A program made the position numbers and the translations under genes. Of a DNA stretch of 64,000 nucleotides, positions 22,392 through 35,200 are shown one piece after another. The notes beneath the pieces were generated by a model. It was not told the DNA's origin and searched no databases. It worked only from the letters and a program-made list of their open reading frames with translations. Location: positions 86,810,472 to 86,874,471 of the forward strand of contig OY776122.1 of NCBI GenBank assembly GCA_963675135.1, given 5' to 3'. Every line of letters begins with the position of its first letter. Positions within the stretch are counted from its first letter, which is position 1. The DNA is from Galeopsis tetrahit (lineage: Eukaryota; Streptophyta; Magnoliopsida; Lamiales; Lamiaceae).

Positions 22392-24853
22392 GGATGGTGT
22401 ATTCAATTGAGATTCTATTGGATTTTTTTGGACTTTAAAAAGTACGTGGATTTATAAAATTCATAGAGTTCATGCAGAGTTTGACTAACTTTTTTTATTG
22501 ATTTACATGGATTTTTATAGACTTTACAAGATTGTGGAATTTTTTTTTTATTGATTTACATAGATTTTCATAAACTCCGATATCCAAAGAGTTAAAGACT
22601 TAATTTTAATTTTTTTAAAATTAATATTATATATATAAAGTTTATATATTAATTAGGGACGGGGCGGATACCCGCGGGTCGGGCATAAGACCCAAACCCG
22701 ACTCATACTCAATACGGGACGAATCTGACCTGACCCAAAGCTCGTGTGTGGGGTGGGTGATTAGGGTGTCGATTGCTCTTATTTCACATGCATATTTGAT
22801 CTAAATTGATTTGTTTGCATGCAATTTTCACTCATTATCACTTGATTTGGCGTATATTGGTTGAGAAAGGTTTGTGAGGTGTTTTTGTAGGAATATGGAG
22901 CTTATTTGGAACCAACAATCACAAGAAACGAGTGATCGATCATCATTGATACTCGTATGAGGAGAAATGACGAGCAACATGAACTGGAATGAGAAAATTC
23001 GGAAGAAACGGGTCATGATACGAAGGGATTAGACAAGAAAACGAGAGGATGAGCCAAAAAGACAAGTGGTCGGGTAGAGACCACATGGCCGGGTAGACAT
23101 CACCCGGCCGGGTCGCTTTAGCCTGGCCTAGTTGCTTGAATATGGGACGTTCGTATTTGGCCCGGGTGAAACCCACCCGGCCGGGTGGGATTCTACCCGA
23201 GCAAGGCCAATTTTCCAAGAGTTTCGTATTTAGCCCGGGTGAAACCCACCCGGGCAAGGCCACATTTCCAAGAGCTTCGTATTTAGGCCGGGTGGGATCC
23301 ACCCGGCCGGGTGACATACATTTCGGGGGGTTTTGGCTATTTTCTCCAATTTCGAAGGGCTAAAGTGCAAAAACTCATTTTTGGAATTCTTACAACATAT
23401 AAAAGGAGCCCTATTTCAGTTTTGGAGGATAACACACTAGGGCAACATCTACACACAATCACACATAGCATTAGGTGTTTTTGTTCTTTTTGCAATTTCA
23501 ATTGGAAATTAGCATAGATTAGAGTTACAATTTACAATTCAAGGAAGATTTCCATTGGGCTTTGTAAGTAATTGAAGTTTATAGCTACATCTCCACTTTT
23601 AAGGTGATATCTATTTAATTCTCATTTCAATTTAGTAATTCTTCTATTTCTTTCATTTGATTTCTTAATTGGTATGGGTTTTATGAATTCTTGCATTCTA
23701 GCCATGGATTTCTATATTAGAGCCATGGGCTAAGTCGTAATTGCCTAGGGTGTTGAAGTTTTGGTGGTCAAGTGGTCTAATTATGGATTAATTGAGGGAT
23801 TAGCTTAGGATTTGGGTGTATAGGTTTCTAGTGTTGTGGTTTTCATGATTCAATTGGTTAATTCACCCTATTAGCTAGCATTCTTAGTTTTGTCGATTTC
23901 AACGACCGTATTGGATTGCATGATTAAGAATGTGTGTGTGAGCTTGAATTAATTGATTAAGAATTAGCATAGTAATTAGCTACACCGACCGGGAGTTGAT
24001 TGCTTAGATCGACGACACTAGACACTTGTCGATTAGAGGTCGTCTATTAGATTAGTGAGAGGACGTCTCATAAACATTAGTAACCGTGTTTATGAGACAC
24101 TATCCTAGGATCTTATGGTATTGATTAGACTTCATAATTGCTAATTGATACACGTGTTCACCTAGGCCTCACAAGGGATTGGTCGACACATACGAGTGAT
24201 AGCCTTTAGCTTACCCAACATCTCAGGTTTAATTTGTGTGATTTAATTCATTAATTAACCACTTAGCCTACAAAATGGATACACCCAAAGTAATACTCTC
24301 TCACTTTGCACTTTCGAAAGGAAGTTAGATATCTTGTTATTGCATTTGTTCATTTCTTCTTGTTTAGTTCATCTAGTTTCGTACTTGTGTTTCTAATTCT
24401 CGAAAATACAAACAAACAAGTTTAGTTACTACAATAGCATGATAACTTGCAACATTAGGGATTCATTGATACTCAATTAAGTCATTGGAACAAAAATATA
24501 CTTGGAAAAACTTATCCAAAAATATGAATAAGTCAGTGGGTACCCGCGGGTCGGGTCAATATTGTCATTTATACCTCAGATCTTAAGTCTTAAGAGTTCT
24601 CTGAGAGAATCCGTTGAAATCTCTTGTTTTTAGAAGAGATTTTGGATAGTGCAATTTATTTATATTCTTTAAGGAGAATCCAACAAAATTCATAGAGTAT
24701 TAAAATCTATACTGTTGAATACCTAAAGATTTTTAAAGACTTTTTAAAATCCGTATTGAATACCACAAAATTTTTAAAGACTTTTTAAAATTTGAATTGA
24801 AAACCTCCAAATTTTGAAAGTGCTAAAAAAATCTTATAGAATCCACAATCAAT
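22392..24853. mobile_element. outer inverted-repeat element holding two nested insertions
   Basis: The left side (ggtgtattcaattgagattc near 22393) and the inverted right side (ggctgtattgattgtggatt, ending near 24853) are similar and face each other, as in hAT- or PIF-type MITEs. Direct-repeat flanks are not clear, so class and exact ends are uncertain. Inside are fragments with 'tacccgcgggtcggg' (22670-22686 and 24541-24557) from a second MITE-like unit, split by the solo LTR. Confidence 0.5.
22758..24535 (+). mobile_element. solo LTR A, probably Ty3/gypsy, 1778 bp
   Basis: Begins TGATTAGGGTG, ends AATAAGTCA and is flanked by the 5-bp duplication GTGGG (22753-22757, 24536-24540). No PBS, polypurine tract or pol sequence lies next to it, so it is a solo LTR left by recombination between two LTRs. 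It contains a TATA box (catataaaagg, about 23396) and an upstream block of 'cccggccgggtgg'-type repeats at about 23090-23330. Its start and end resemble solo LTRs B and C in the right part of the window. Assignment to Ty3/gypsy is inference from size and style. Confidence 0.5.
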
Positions 24854-25025
24854 ACAGCCCCCTAAACATAGATTGCCAACAACTAATCTTAAATTTTGTT
24901 TACCTACCATAGTTTTTCGCTTTCCCTTATTCAATTTCGAATATATATTATAGGAAAAATAATAGTTAGTTTGTTAGTGAAGTATAATTTTTTTTTAAAA
25001 ATGAACTATTTAAATAGAATAAGTA

Positions 25026-25110
25026 CTCCCTCTGTCCCGTGATTACTTGCACACTTTTCTTGTTGGGACATCCCAAAATTACTTGCACACTCTTAATATG
25101 AAAACAATCT
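25026..25110. mobile_element. truncated Stowaway-like MITE, left end only
   Basis: A TA followed by CTCCCTCTGTCCC, then a 'ttacttgcacac' block repeated twice. No matching right end was found, so only one terminus survives. Confidence 0.5.
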
Positions 25111-27139
25111 CACAACATCATTTTATTTTTAAATGGGGGATCACTATCCACTCTCATATGGACTAAACAATTGCAACCCATCGACCATATTAACCCTAAT
25201 GTGATATTAGGTTTTAAAATTCAAGATCTGATTTATTTGCTTTTTACTTTTTTGACTTCCCAACGTTTTCCCTTCCCCAAAAATAATTCCTCATTCTTCC
25301 CAATGATGTCCGGGTGAAGGCTGGGGATGGGTTGTGCGACGGGTGTTGGGGCGGTCGGGCGGGGCTGTGAGGCGACGGCGACGTGCATCAGGTTGGGGGC
25401 GGGGCTGAATAACCTACCACTGCAATGGAGATTCACGGTTCCGGACTTCACTGCATATTTATCTTTTTGTCGCCGGCATTTTAGCGACTCATATCTACCA
25501 ACAGACCAAGAAAATGAAATATTTTCAATATTGTTTTTTAATTCAGACCACGAATCAAAAACTTGGGACAAGAAAAAATTGAATGTTGATTTGCTATTAA
25601 TAGAAACCATCTTGCTAAGAGAATTATGGCTTACATTAACAAAAACTTCATACTCCATTGTTATTTTGAAGGAGCGATTGCAGAATGCAGCGAGAAATTT
25701 TTTCCCTTTGACTTGGAGGAACCCTAGAAATGAAGATGAAGATAGGCAATTAGGATAATGCTGAATTCGAATTCAAAATTCAAATAACTAAGAAAAGGGA
25801 AGAGAATCGACGACCGTAATCTTGATTATTGCGCAGATTGGACGTCGCCGGAAGGGAGAGGTCTTCTGACAGAAACTGTACGGGAGTCTTTTTTTTTTTT
25901 TTTTTTGACAGGAAATACGGGAGTCTTTTAGAAGATTGACATGATCCCAAGATTGAAGCAATCAAGCAGCTGGAATCAAGGAATCAAGCCAAACATGGAA
26001 AGATTGTCCCAACGGCTAGTCAACTCCAACGGCTAGTTGCAGCAATCACCATTATAAATACAAGAGGATGAGAAATCACAAAGAAGATGTCACCATTTAT
26101 GTATTTTCTATTATGTGTGTTGTTGTATATAGTCTCAATTTTCAAAATGAAAAAAAAAAATTGATTTTAAAAAATCCAATTGAAAATAACTTTATAATAA
26201 TTTACGGGAGCCTTTGGAAGAATTAAGAAATTTGAAGCAAGATTAATTAAGCCTTGTAAAAATAGAGTGAGAATTATGCTAATTAATACTCCATCCATCA
26301 TTAATCATTTAGATTATGGTTTGAAAAGGGGGGGATTAAGAAATTAATTATAGATGCAAAGTCAAAAGGCTCCACTTGCAATGGAGGTGGAAGTGGAAGG
26401 CTGATTCGGATGCCATCATCATCATCATGGCTATAAACAAATTAACATTAAAAATCATTTATTTATTTATTTCTTGATATTTTTACGTGAATATGCATAT
26501 CCACATTATATATAATTTGCGTATTCTGTTACCTTCAATGTTACGACAATATGTCTAGTGGACATTATACAATAATTACGTCATTCATAATATTGTGTTA
26601 GCTATCTTTATTAACAGAAGAAGATTTAAATAAATAAATAAAAAGGGCCCAAACACTATATACACAGTACACCGTGTCCTCGGGATCTGATATAAATTAT
26701 GTGAATTAGTTTTATTGCAACTGTTTTACTTTTACCATTGTAATAAAACAATTAATATTTTTAATAATGCAAATTAAAATTAGATTTAATGTGAAACTGA
26801 ATCAGCTATGCAATTCATTCATTTATGAGTAATGTTTACATGTTTTTGGAGAGTTTAATCAAAATACTGTTTAAAAAAAAGGACACCAAAAGGAGTGGTG
26901 AGTAGTACAGAACCAGCTGTAATACTTATTACAGGTTTGACATTTGGGAAGCTTCATTTTGTTAGCATCTAAAGATTTGACTTAATTTTATTTCATTTTT
27001 CAATTTCAAATTTACAAATTCAAAGCTTTATCTAAGCTGACGTTGCGGCTATAAAGTTCCACGTATATCACATTCCAATTAAGAATTTATATTACCCTAA
27101 ATACTGGAGTAATAATCTCTACTCCCCACAAAGTTACTA
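25111..27139. other. spacer with a small retroposed insert and a possible LTR remnant
   Basis: A GC-rich patch at 25310-25450 has no recognisable protein. At 25884-25931 a poly-T run plus 'gacaggaaa' is bracketed by the 14-bp direct repeat TACGGGAGTCTTTT, the footprint of a very short retroposition. From about 25935 to 26200 the sequence has 'attataaataca' and copia-LTR-like style, but no bounded ends were established. The remainder is AT-rich without genes. Confidence 0.5.
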
Positions 27140-27465
27140 CTCCCTCCACTTTTAAATAAGTGTCACTTTATCATTTTAATTATTTTTATAATAAGTGTCA
27201 TTCTATATTTTTTTCTTTAATTTTGACAATTTTACTCTTATAAAATAATTTGCCTTCAATTTCAATTAATATAGTAGCATAAATCATGGAAAAATTATAA
27301 AAATTGTACATATGAATACAACATACATTCTTGACCACATTCTTTATTAAACAAAAATGTAATATTAAAATTATTTTTCATTAATGAAGGGTAATATTGA
27401 CCACAATTTAATATCTTAATTTGTTGAAAAATGTTAAAGTGACACTTATTAAAAAATGGAGGGAG
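27140..27465. mobile_element. Stowaway-like MITE
   Basis: Inverted ends CTCCCTCCACTTTTAAATAA and CTCCCTCCATTTTTTAATAA, then a shared 'gtgtcac' block, with TA on both sides. About 326 bp. Confidence 0.5.
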
Positions 27466-27889
27466 TATTAACTTTGTCATTTTAAGTTGAGACATTCTAA
27501 ATATACGAAGCGTGCTATAAATAATGTCGTATTTGTCGATTGTAGTCAATTAAATTTAGTTATTTAAATATAAAGGTTTAAACTTTATAACATATTACAT
27601 TTTTTACTATTTATTGTACTATTCATCGTAATGTGACATACTATTGTACTTTTATAATTAATTTAAAGATACGAGTATAATTTTAAAATTACATTTTTAT
27701 TCCTTTTTTTAACAGAAAATTACATTTTATCCTTACGTAGTATAAAATTATATTTATTAAATTAATTAAAATATGTAATGTTAAAATATATATTTACTAT
27801 TATATTATATTTATTTAAATTTATTAGTTTATTATTAATAAGAATAACAGGTGGACTAATAAAAAAGTTTTTTTTAGTGTAGTCAAATT

Positions 27890-29268
27890 GTACAAAGTGA
27901 CTATATAGTCAGCACGTCGAATCGCGCCACCTGACGTCGTATGCATCGTATGAACCTGCTACCTGTTATACAGATTTAAATTAATTAAATTATTTTTTTA
28001 ATTGTATTTTATTACTCCATTTAATATATTACCCTTCTTTTATTAAAATTATTTTTAAAATATATAAGCAAAAATACTATTCTACCCTTTTTTATATAAA
28101 CAAAAATTAATATTCTACCATTTTTTATACAAATATTATTATTATAAAAATTAATAAATCAATCAAAAAAATAATTAAATAATAAATGTACTAGAAGTAC
28201 CCACTTGCACGGTCCAACAGCCGTGCACGGTTGAACGGTCGATACTCAGTAAACCGTGTAATCCAAGTAATGTGTTGTAAATGCTCACTTTCACGGTCCA
28301 ACAGTCGTGTACGGTTGCACAGTCGATACTCAGTCACCCGTGTAAATCGAAACATGTACTGAAAGTACTCACTCACACGGTCCAACAGTCGTGCACAGTT
28401 GCACGGTCGATACTCAGTAAACCGTGCAATAAAAAAAATGTGTTGTAAGTGCTCACTTTCAAAGTCCAACAGCCGTGCCTGGTTGCACGGTCGATATTTA
28501 GTAAACCGTGCAAACAAAAAAAATGCTCTTTTTTTGTTCACGTGCTCGAGCCACAAATAGGGCCGCGGCTTGGCGGCGTCAGTGGAATGCGTGCTCGCAG
28601 GGGAAAAGAAAATCAACGTATTCATGTTCTAGGTTTAGGTTCATATGACTTTTTTTTGGTTTAATTTAATTAATTTTTTTGTTGTTAATTTTAATAATAA
28701 TATAAGGGTAAATAGGCAGTTTTACCATTATATATTTTAATTAAATTAATAAACATAATAATTTTTTTATTAAATTAAGAATAAAAATGTAAAATTTAAA
28801 TTATATATTTTAATTAATTAAATTAATTATAAATACGACACCCTACTATGAATATTTTCAACACAATGTACAAACGGTAACAGATTATCATGTTTAAGCC
28901 TTTAGATTTGATTTTTAATGGTTTAGATTTAATTGACTACAGTAGTCATACAACACTCTGACTACATGTAGGAGGTCCCAACAAAAAATATTATATAAAA
29001 GTAATCATCTTTTACTTTTTTTGGGTTATTTCATTTTCGAATTAACAATTAAATTTGTATTAAAAAGGTAGAATATTAATTTTGTTTTTTTAAGTAAATT
29101 TAACTTTTTTTAAGAAATATTTTTTTATAATAAAGAAGAATAATATAGTAAATAATAAAATACAATTGAAAAATAATTAAATTAAATTAAACTTGGAGAA
29201 CTGGTAGTAGATTTGTACGACAATATGTGATGCGAGTCGGCACCCTGTCTACGTGTAGTTTGTCATAC
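27890..29268. mobile_element. old element with long inverted repeats, Mutator-like or foldback
   Basis: The segment 27975-28140 is matched in inverted orientation by about 28990-29210 (shared 'attgtattttatta' and 'aaaattaatattctacc' blocks), so about 200 bp of each side folds back. No target duplication is clear and the outermost ends have diverged. Between the arms are the 84-bp tandem array and AT-rich filler. No transposase. Confidence 0.5.
28208..28543. repeat. four tandem repeats of exactly 84 bp
   Basis: The 'cacggtccaacag' block starts at 28208, 28292, 28376 and (as 'aaagtccaacag') about 28460, a constant 84-bp period. Each unit contains inverted 'cacggt'/'accgtg' motifs that can pair. 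Because 84 is a multiple of three, the minus strand stays open across all copies (28625-28191) with a repeated RFTEYRPCN / ARLLDR pattern. I treat the ORF as a by-product of the period, not a proven gene. Confidence 0.5.
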
Positions 29269-29276
29269 TTCCTACC

Positions 29277-29830
29277 CAGTGGCGGACCTACGTTATGTCC
29301 AGGGGGGCCCGTGGGCCCCCCACTAATTTTGTAAATTTGTTAGGGGTATTTTGGTAATTTCACACATATTAAAATTAATACTCTGTTTTATAATTATTTG
29401 CACACTTCTGATATAAAAATAATCCACAAAATTAATATATATCCGAACATTATTTTACTTTAAAATCGTCACTCATTTTGGGTCTACATTTTATCCTAAA
29501 TTTCACTAAATCTATTTTACATCCTACTAAATCCTCCTTATACCTTATCAAATCACTCAAAATACGATTTCTTATTTGACTCTACACCACTAAATTCAAT
29601 TGTTTTTTAAAGTGAATCGGTTAAAATGTGCAAGTTATCACGTGACGGAGGGAGTATTAACTTGTACCAAAACATAGCAAAAGTCAACTTATCCGATCAA
29701 TTTAATTTAATGAAATGTGACGTGTTGACAATTTTATAATGTGAAATTTTAATGAAAATGAGTACATATATTTTTTTTTATAATATTGTTAATCGGGCCC
29801 CCCTACCGAAAATTTATGGGTCCGTCACTG
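29277..29830. mobile_element. hAT-type MITE
   Basis: Ends CAGTGGCGGACC and (inverted) CAGTGACGGACC, followed on each side by a GGGGGGCCCG tract. A perfect 8-bp duplication TTCCTACC (29269-29276, 29831-29838) flanks it, as expected for hAT. A Stowaway-like MITE sits inside. Confidence 0.5.
29381..29654. mobile_element. Stowaway-like MITE nested in the hAT MITE
   Basis: Left end CTCTGTTTTATAATTATTTG and right end (inverted) CTCCCTCCGTCACGTGATAA, each next to TA. Internal 'tttgcacac' and 'gtgcaa' blocks match the other Stowaway-like copies. The left terminus has mutated. Confidence 0.5.
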
Positions 29831-29838
29831 TTCCTACC

Positions 29839-30675
29839 TACCATAAGAAAAACTCTTTCAAAATTTCTACTAAAAGTTATGTTTTTAAAATATTAAAATA
29901 TCATGTTAAAATTATACTTGATGATCTTATAGTGTGAGGCTTTAATTTTTTTTAAAAAAAACAGCATATACGTTGAACACCCCTAATTCATAAAGATCGA
30001 GCAAGGAGTGGGTGGCGTTAGGCATGTTGGATGAGGAATTTTTCTTTCCAAAAAGCCATTTTATGCCCGTCTCTCTATTATTGCCAAAAGTCAGACCTTA
30101 TTTCAATTAAATTACTATCAAATTAGCATCACTAATGAGATGACAAACTATAGTCTATAGACTAGTATCCAAACGGCACTCTCTCTATATTAATTATTAG
30201 GTCTTATAAATATTAATTTAGGTCAAATATTGATTATATAAATATTTTTTAAAAGATTTTTTTATTATATAAACGTGAAGCCATCACACAAAATCTTATA
30301 TTCTTATTTGTTGATTTATTTATCTTTCTTTCTTCCCTTACTTTATTATTGATAACAATATTGCTATCCTACCCTTACTGTATTTACTCATGGAAATTAG
30401 ATTTTGAGAAGCTGAACACACTGTGAATACTACTCGCGACTTATTAGTTACTATTATTATATGTCAGCTAATTTTTTCCAGAATTAAATATTAATAAACC
30501 ACTAAAAATTGATCAAAGCCGTCAAAACCACTATCTTAATCAACCAACGTCCTTAAAATAGAATAGCACGTGTACATGTCAAAATTTAAAATAGAGTTAA
30601 AAGTGAATCAATAATATATATCCAATTATTTCTTGCACATAAAGTTGTAAAAAAAAAAGAAAAAAAAAGAGACAA
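29839..30675. other. AT-rich spacer
   Basis: No gene, tRNA or bounded transposon was recognised between the hAT MITE and the segment duplicated at 49881. Confidence 0.5.
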
Positions 30676-30945
30676 GTTCGCTGATTATAAGGCTTTTATG
30701 AATGGTGGGCATATTCTTAGTCATGTATAATGCCTACGAATATGTTATTTGCTAAGAATTTGGAATAACGTGAAAAAAAAAAAAAACCAGACTTTTAATG
30801 ATCGAGGAACCTTTGATTTTGAACTTTTTTTTGTTTTTGTTCCTCTGATTTTGAGAACCTGTATAATGAAATTTTATATCGAGTAACTAGTGTTAATTTT
30901 TACATAACTTAATTTGTTGCTTAGCCTGGCGGATCTGCTATACAT
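30676..30945. repeat. copy 1 of a 265-bp duplicated segment
   Basis: From 'gattataaggcttttatgaa' to 'cggatctgctatacatg' this is nearly identical to 49881-50139. Here it borders the truncated 5' end of the LINE; copy 2 borders the copia-2 element. Confidence 0.5.
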
Positions 30946-30972
30946 GTTTTTTTCTATTCAAATAATTAACAA

Positions 30973-32220
30973 GTGGGGGAGGGTTTGTTTGTCCTTGAAT
31001 TTGGGAATGCGGTAGAATGTAACAAGGCGCACTACCGACAGCCATGGAATCTGACAGGTACGACATTGGTCTTGAAGAGGCTCACGGGGACGGAATGCCC
31101 GGCTACAATGGTCTTCAACCAAGCACCCTTCTGGGTGCAATTTCATGGACTGCCCCTGAACTCAATGAATTCGGTCATCGGTCAACGAATGGGGAGTCGA
31201 TTGGGGGAAGTATTGGAGGTAGCCAAACCAGGGGGAGATGCTACGTGGGGAAGGTGTCTGAGAGTGCGTATTGTCATTGACATGACCAGACCATTGGCGA
31301 GAGGCACATCGATGAAGATTCAAGGAGGCAACCAGATCGTACTGTACCGATACGAGAAACTGGTGGAGTTTTGTGGAGTGTGTGGCCGAATCACACATGT
31401 GGACAGGGAGTGCCCCACTACTTTTGTGGAAGAAGGCCAGGTTACAAATGCGGAGAAAGAGTACCCAGTGTGACTGAAAGCAGAGGGGCAGAAAAGCCCA
31501 ATCCAAGAGGACTTTGAGTGGGCAAGAAAGAAGGGTATAGGGAGGAAAAAGCAACAACCAACAGTCGTGGAAGGAGAAGGGGGGAGAGGCAAGGCGGTGG
31601 TGAGAGAGCAAGTAGCGGAGCCAACACCACTACACCAAGTCCAACAACAGGGAACGAGTAGAGGGCAAGTGATGATGAAGGGACCAACAACAGGAGAAAC
31701 TCAACACCCAGTGTTTAATACAAATCAGTTCCTGGCGGAGCCAACTAACTATAGTGAGGATGAGGTGTTCAGCTTGTCCAATACAATGAGGTATTACGCT
31801 TTCCTAAATTCATACCCCTCATATGGAAATGCTGGAGCAGGAAGTGGAGTGGGGTCAGGGGGACAGACGGGGCTAAGTTTGGCCGTGAATGGAGGCACAA
31901 CAGGGGACGAGAGTGGAATTCAAGAAAAAATAAGAATGCTGAAGATGAAAAAACCAATGATGGGAGCAGATGGGGCAGGCCAGATGGATGGGATGGGGCT
32001 GGGTAAGAAACTAGAGTTCACTCAAGGAGCTGGTCAACCAGCAAAGAAGAGAGTTCGGGCGACAACAGCTGGTGCGAAAGGTGACGGGGAGCGAGCCAGC
32101 GGGGAGAAAGGTGGAGGAAGGGAAGGCACAAAAGCAAAGAAAACAAGATGTGAGGAAGAGCAGGAACAGTGGTTCTTGGAGGCGGCGGCTGACTCGACTC
32201 AGCCCCGCCGGCGTCCATGA
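30973..32220 (+). pseudogene. LINE ORF1, truncated, one nonsense codon
   Basis: The frame encodes the C-terminal part of the plant LINE ORF1 (DUF4283-type) domain (FWVQFHGLPLNSMN...), followed by a zinc knuckle of pattern C-x2-C-x4-H-x4-C (FCGVCGRITHVDREC), then a long low-complexity basic tail. ORF1 proteins bind the element RNA. A TGA at 31471-31473 interrupts the frame, which then stays open in the same frame to TGA 32218-32220. The stop overlaps the ORF2 start in an ATGA arrangement at 32217-32220, suggesting coupled or reinitiated translation in the parent element. Confidence 0.5.
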
Positions 32221-35200
32221 TCGCTATTGTGTGGAATGCACGAGGCCTGGGGGGGACACGTGCTTTCCAAAACTTACAGCGACTAGTCGCTGAAAACCGC
32301 CCCGATCTTTTGTTTATTACTGAAACAAAAGTACCTGTTAGGATATGTAATAGTTGGAAAAAGTTGCTAAATTTCAATTTCTGTTTTGGTTGTGATGCTA
32401 GAGGTAGTAGTGGTGGGTTGGTACTTTTTGGAAATGAGAATTTGAATGTTTCTTTGTTGTCGTACTCAATGGGCCATATTGACTGCTTGATTAAAGTTGA
32501 TGAGTTATCTTGGAGATTTACGGGGTTCTATGGTTCCCCAGTCACACATTTACGTAGACATTCGTGGGATTTGTTAAGGAAAATTAGACACTCTCATGGG
32601 GGACTGATTGATGAGTGGGTTGTGGGAGGAGATTTCAATGAGGTGCTACTATCGAGTGAGAAAGGAGGAGGTAATGCCATGAGAGTAAGGCCAATGAGAC
32701 ATATGAGAGAATTTCAGAAGGTGTTGGATGAGTTAGGACTGAAGGAATTGAATGCCAAGGGACCAGCGTTCACTTGGCTGAATAGACGGACAGGAACCCA
32801 CCAGGTCAAGGAAAGGCTCGATAGATTCTTTGCAACTGATCAATGGAGGGATAAGGTCGGAAATTGGGAGGCTAAGAATCTGGGGTTTTTTGGTTCGGAT
32901 CACAGGCCGGTTTTATTATCTATACATAAGGACGCAGGGGGGAGGAAGGACAAAGCGAGGCATGTGTTCCGATTTGAAAGGGGCTGGACCTTAGAAGAAG
33001 ATTTTAAAAAGGCTGTTCAAGAAGGGTGGCCGAAGAGGGCAGAGGGGCAGAAAGGTATTAAGGAACAGCTTCGAAAGTGTGGGAGGAATTTGGATACATG
33101 GGCCACCTCTAAGGTGGGAGACATCAATGAAAGAATTAGAAAGTGCAGAAGAGATCTGGAAGGAGAAATGAACAAGGAGGAAGAGGTAGTGGACATGGAT
33201 AGAGTGAGGCAGTTGGAGGCAATATTGGAGAAACTATACACTCAGGAAAATATGAAGTGGCAACAAAGAGCGCGGATTTCGTGGTTAAGAGATGGTGACA
33301 GAAACACAAAGGTGTTTCATCGAAAAACGTCGCAGCGACGGTGGGTAAATACAATTAGGGGAATGGAAAATAGAGACGGGGAGTGGTGTGAAACGGAGGA
33401 CGGCATAGCTCACATAGTACACGAGTACTTTGTAGATATATTCACGTCGAATGAGCCATGTGAAAGAGAGATAGACAAGATGATGTGTTCAACAGAAAAG
33501 TTGGTTACGGAGCAAATGAATGAGCTAATGGAGCGACCGTATACAGAGGGGGAAATTCGGAAGGCAGCCTACCAACTAAATCCGTTTAAGGCTCCGGGAC
33601 CAGATGGGCTGTCAGCGGGTTTCTACCAACAAGCGTGGGAAGAAGTAGGGGGGGATGTGACGGAGGCACTGCTAGACAAGCTGAACAATGAGGGTGATAT
33701 TGCTGAAATTAACGATACATGGATTACGTTAATACCAAAGAAAAAGGAGCCGAGGAAGGTAGCAGACTATCGACCAATCAGCTTGAGTAATGTGGTGTAC
33801 AGGATACTAGCACGTACAATTACGAACAGACTCAAACAAGTGATGGGGAAAATTGTTGATGACAATCAAAGTGCATTCACCCCAGGAAGACTGATCTCGG
33901 ATAATGTCATCCTGGGATATGAATGCATGCATTGGCTAAGGCACAATAAAAGCAAAGAGGGGTACACTGCTTTAAAGCTGGATATGAGTAAAGCGTACGA
34001 TCGAGTCGAGTGGAAATATATGGAGGGCATATTGGTAAGATTGGGCTTCAAGGATAAGGTGGTGAAGCTATTTATGAAATGTATCACAACAGTTAGATAT
34101 GCCTTTAAAGTGAACAACGGAATTATGGGTGAAGTAAGGCCAACTAGGGGGTTGAGGCAAGGGGACCCTTTGTCCCCTTTCCTTTTTGTCATGTGTGCGC
34201 AAGGATTGTCGGCTTTGCTGCGGAGGGGGGCAGCGGAAAAACAAATGACGGGGGTTAGTATTGCGAGGGGAGCACCGGCAATCACGCACCTTTTCTTTGC
34301 GGACGATAGCTTATTGTTCTTTAAAGCAACGACTAAGGAGAGTGGCAAAGTAAAAGAACTACTCAATTGGTATGAACAAGTTTCGGGGCAGAAAATTAAT
34401 TATGAGAAATCGGCGGTCTCATTTAGCCCAAATACCAGGAAAAAGAACATTCAAGAGGTCCGACATACACTACAAATCAGAATGACGAATGGGCATGAAG
34501 TATATTTGGGCCTTCCAACCTACTCTATGAAAGCGAAGAGGCTACAATTCGGCTTCTTACGAGATCGAGTTTTGAAGAAGGTGGAGGCATGGAAAGGAAA
34601 TGACTTCTCGGAAGGAGGCAGGGAGATCCTAATAAAAGCGATTGTGCAAGCCGTACCGACATATACTATGGCATGTTTTCGAGTACCCTTGTCGATATGT
34701 CATGAGTTAGAAAAAATTAGTGCAGATTTTTGGTGGGGGCTTAAAAGAGAAGGAAAGAAGATGCATTGGAAAAGGTGGGAGATACTATGTGAAAAGAAGG
34801 AGATGGAAGGCATGGCGTTTAGAGACATGGTGTCTTTTAACAAGGTTTTATTGGCAAAACAACTATGGCGAATCATAGAGCTTCCAGATTCGTTACTTAG
34901 CCGGGTCTTAAAGGCAAGGTACTTCAAACACACGGGAGTAATGGAGGCAGAGGTGGGGAATAATCCATCCTATATCTGGAGGTCACTATGTTGGAGTAAG
35001 GAGTTATTAGAAAGTGGGCTTAGATGGAGGATTGGAAATGGTGAGTCCATAAGTCTTTTCAAGGATAGATGGGTAGAAGGGCTGGATGGGGGAAGACTTA
35101 TATCCAGAATAGCTAGCGGCTCACAAGTCTCCAGGTTCATCAACTCTACTGGAACATGGAACCGCGACCTGTTACAGCAAGCTTTCCTACCTATGGAGGA

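Noticed and set aside
22761..24460. Alternative solo LTR ends with a TTAGGG direct repeat
   Set aside because: A 6-bp repeat abuts TG...CA by chance; the outer ends with the 5-bp GTGGG duplication fit the related LTRs B and C better.
25233..25758. Overlapping 141- and 143-codon ORFs on both strands
   Set aside because: GC-rich patch gives open frames in both directions; neither shows a domain, splice pattern or start context I can defend.
28191..28664. Possible CRISPR-like array from regular repeats
   Set aside because: The 84-bp units are contiguous with no unique spacers, and the genome is a plant.
33866..34366. 166-codon minus-strand ORF inside the LINE
   Set aside because: Antisense shadow of the reverse transcriptase frame.
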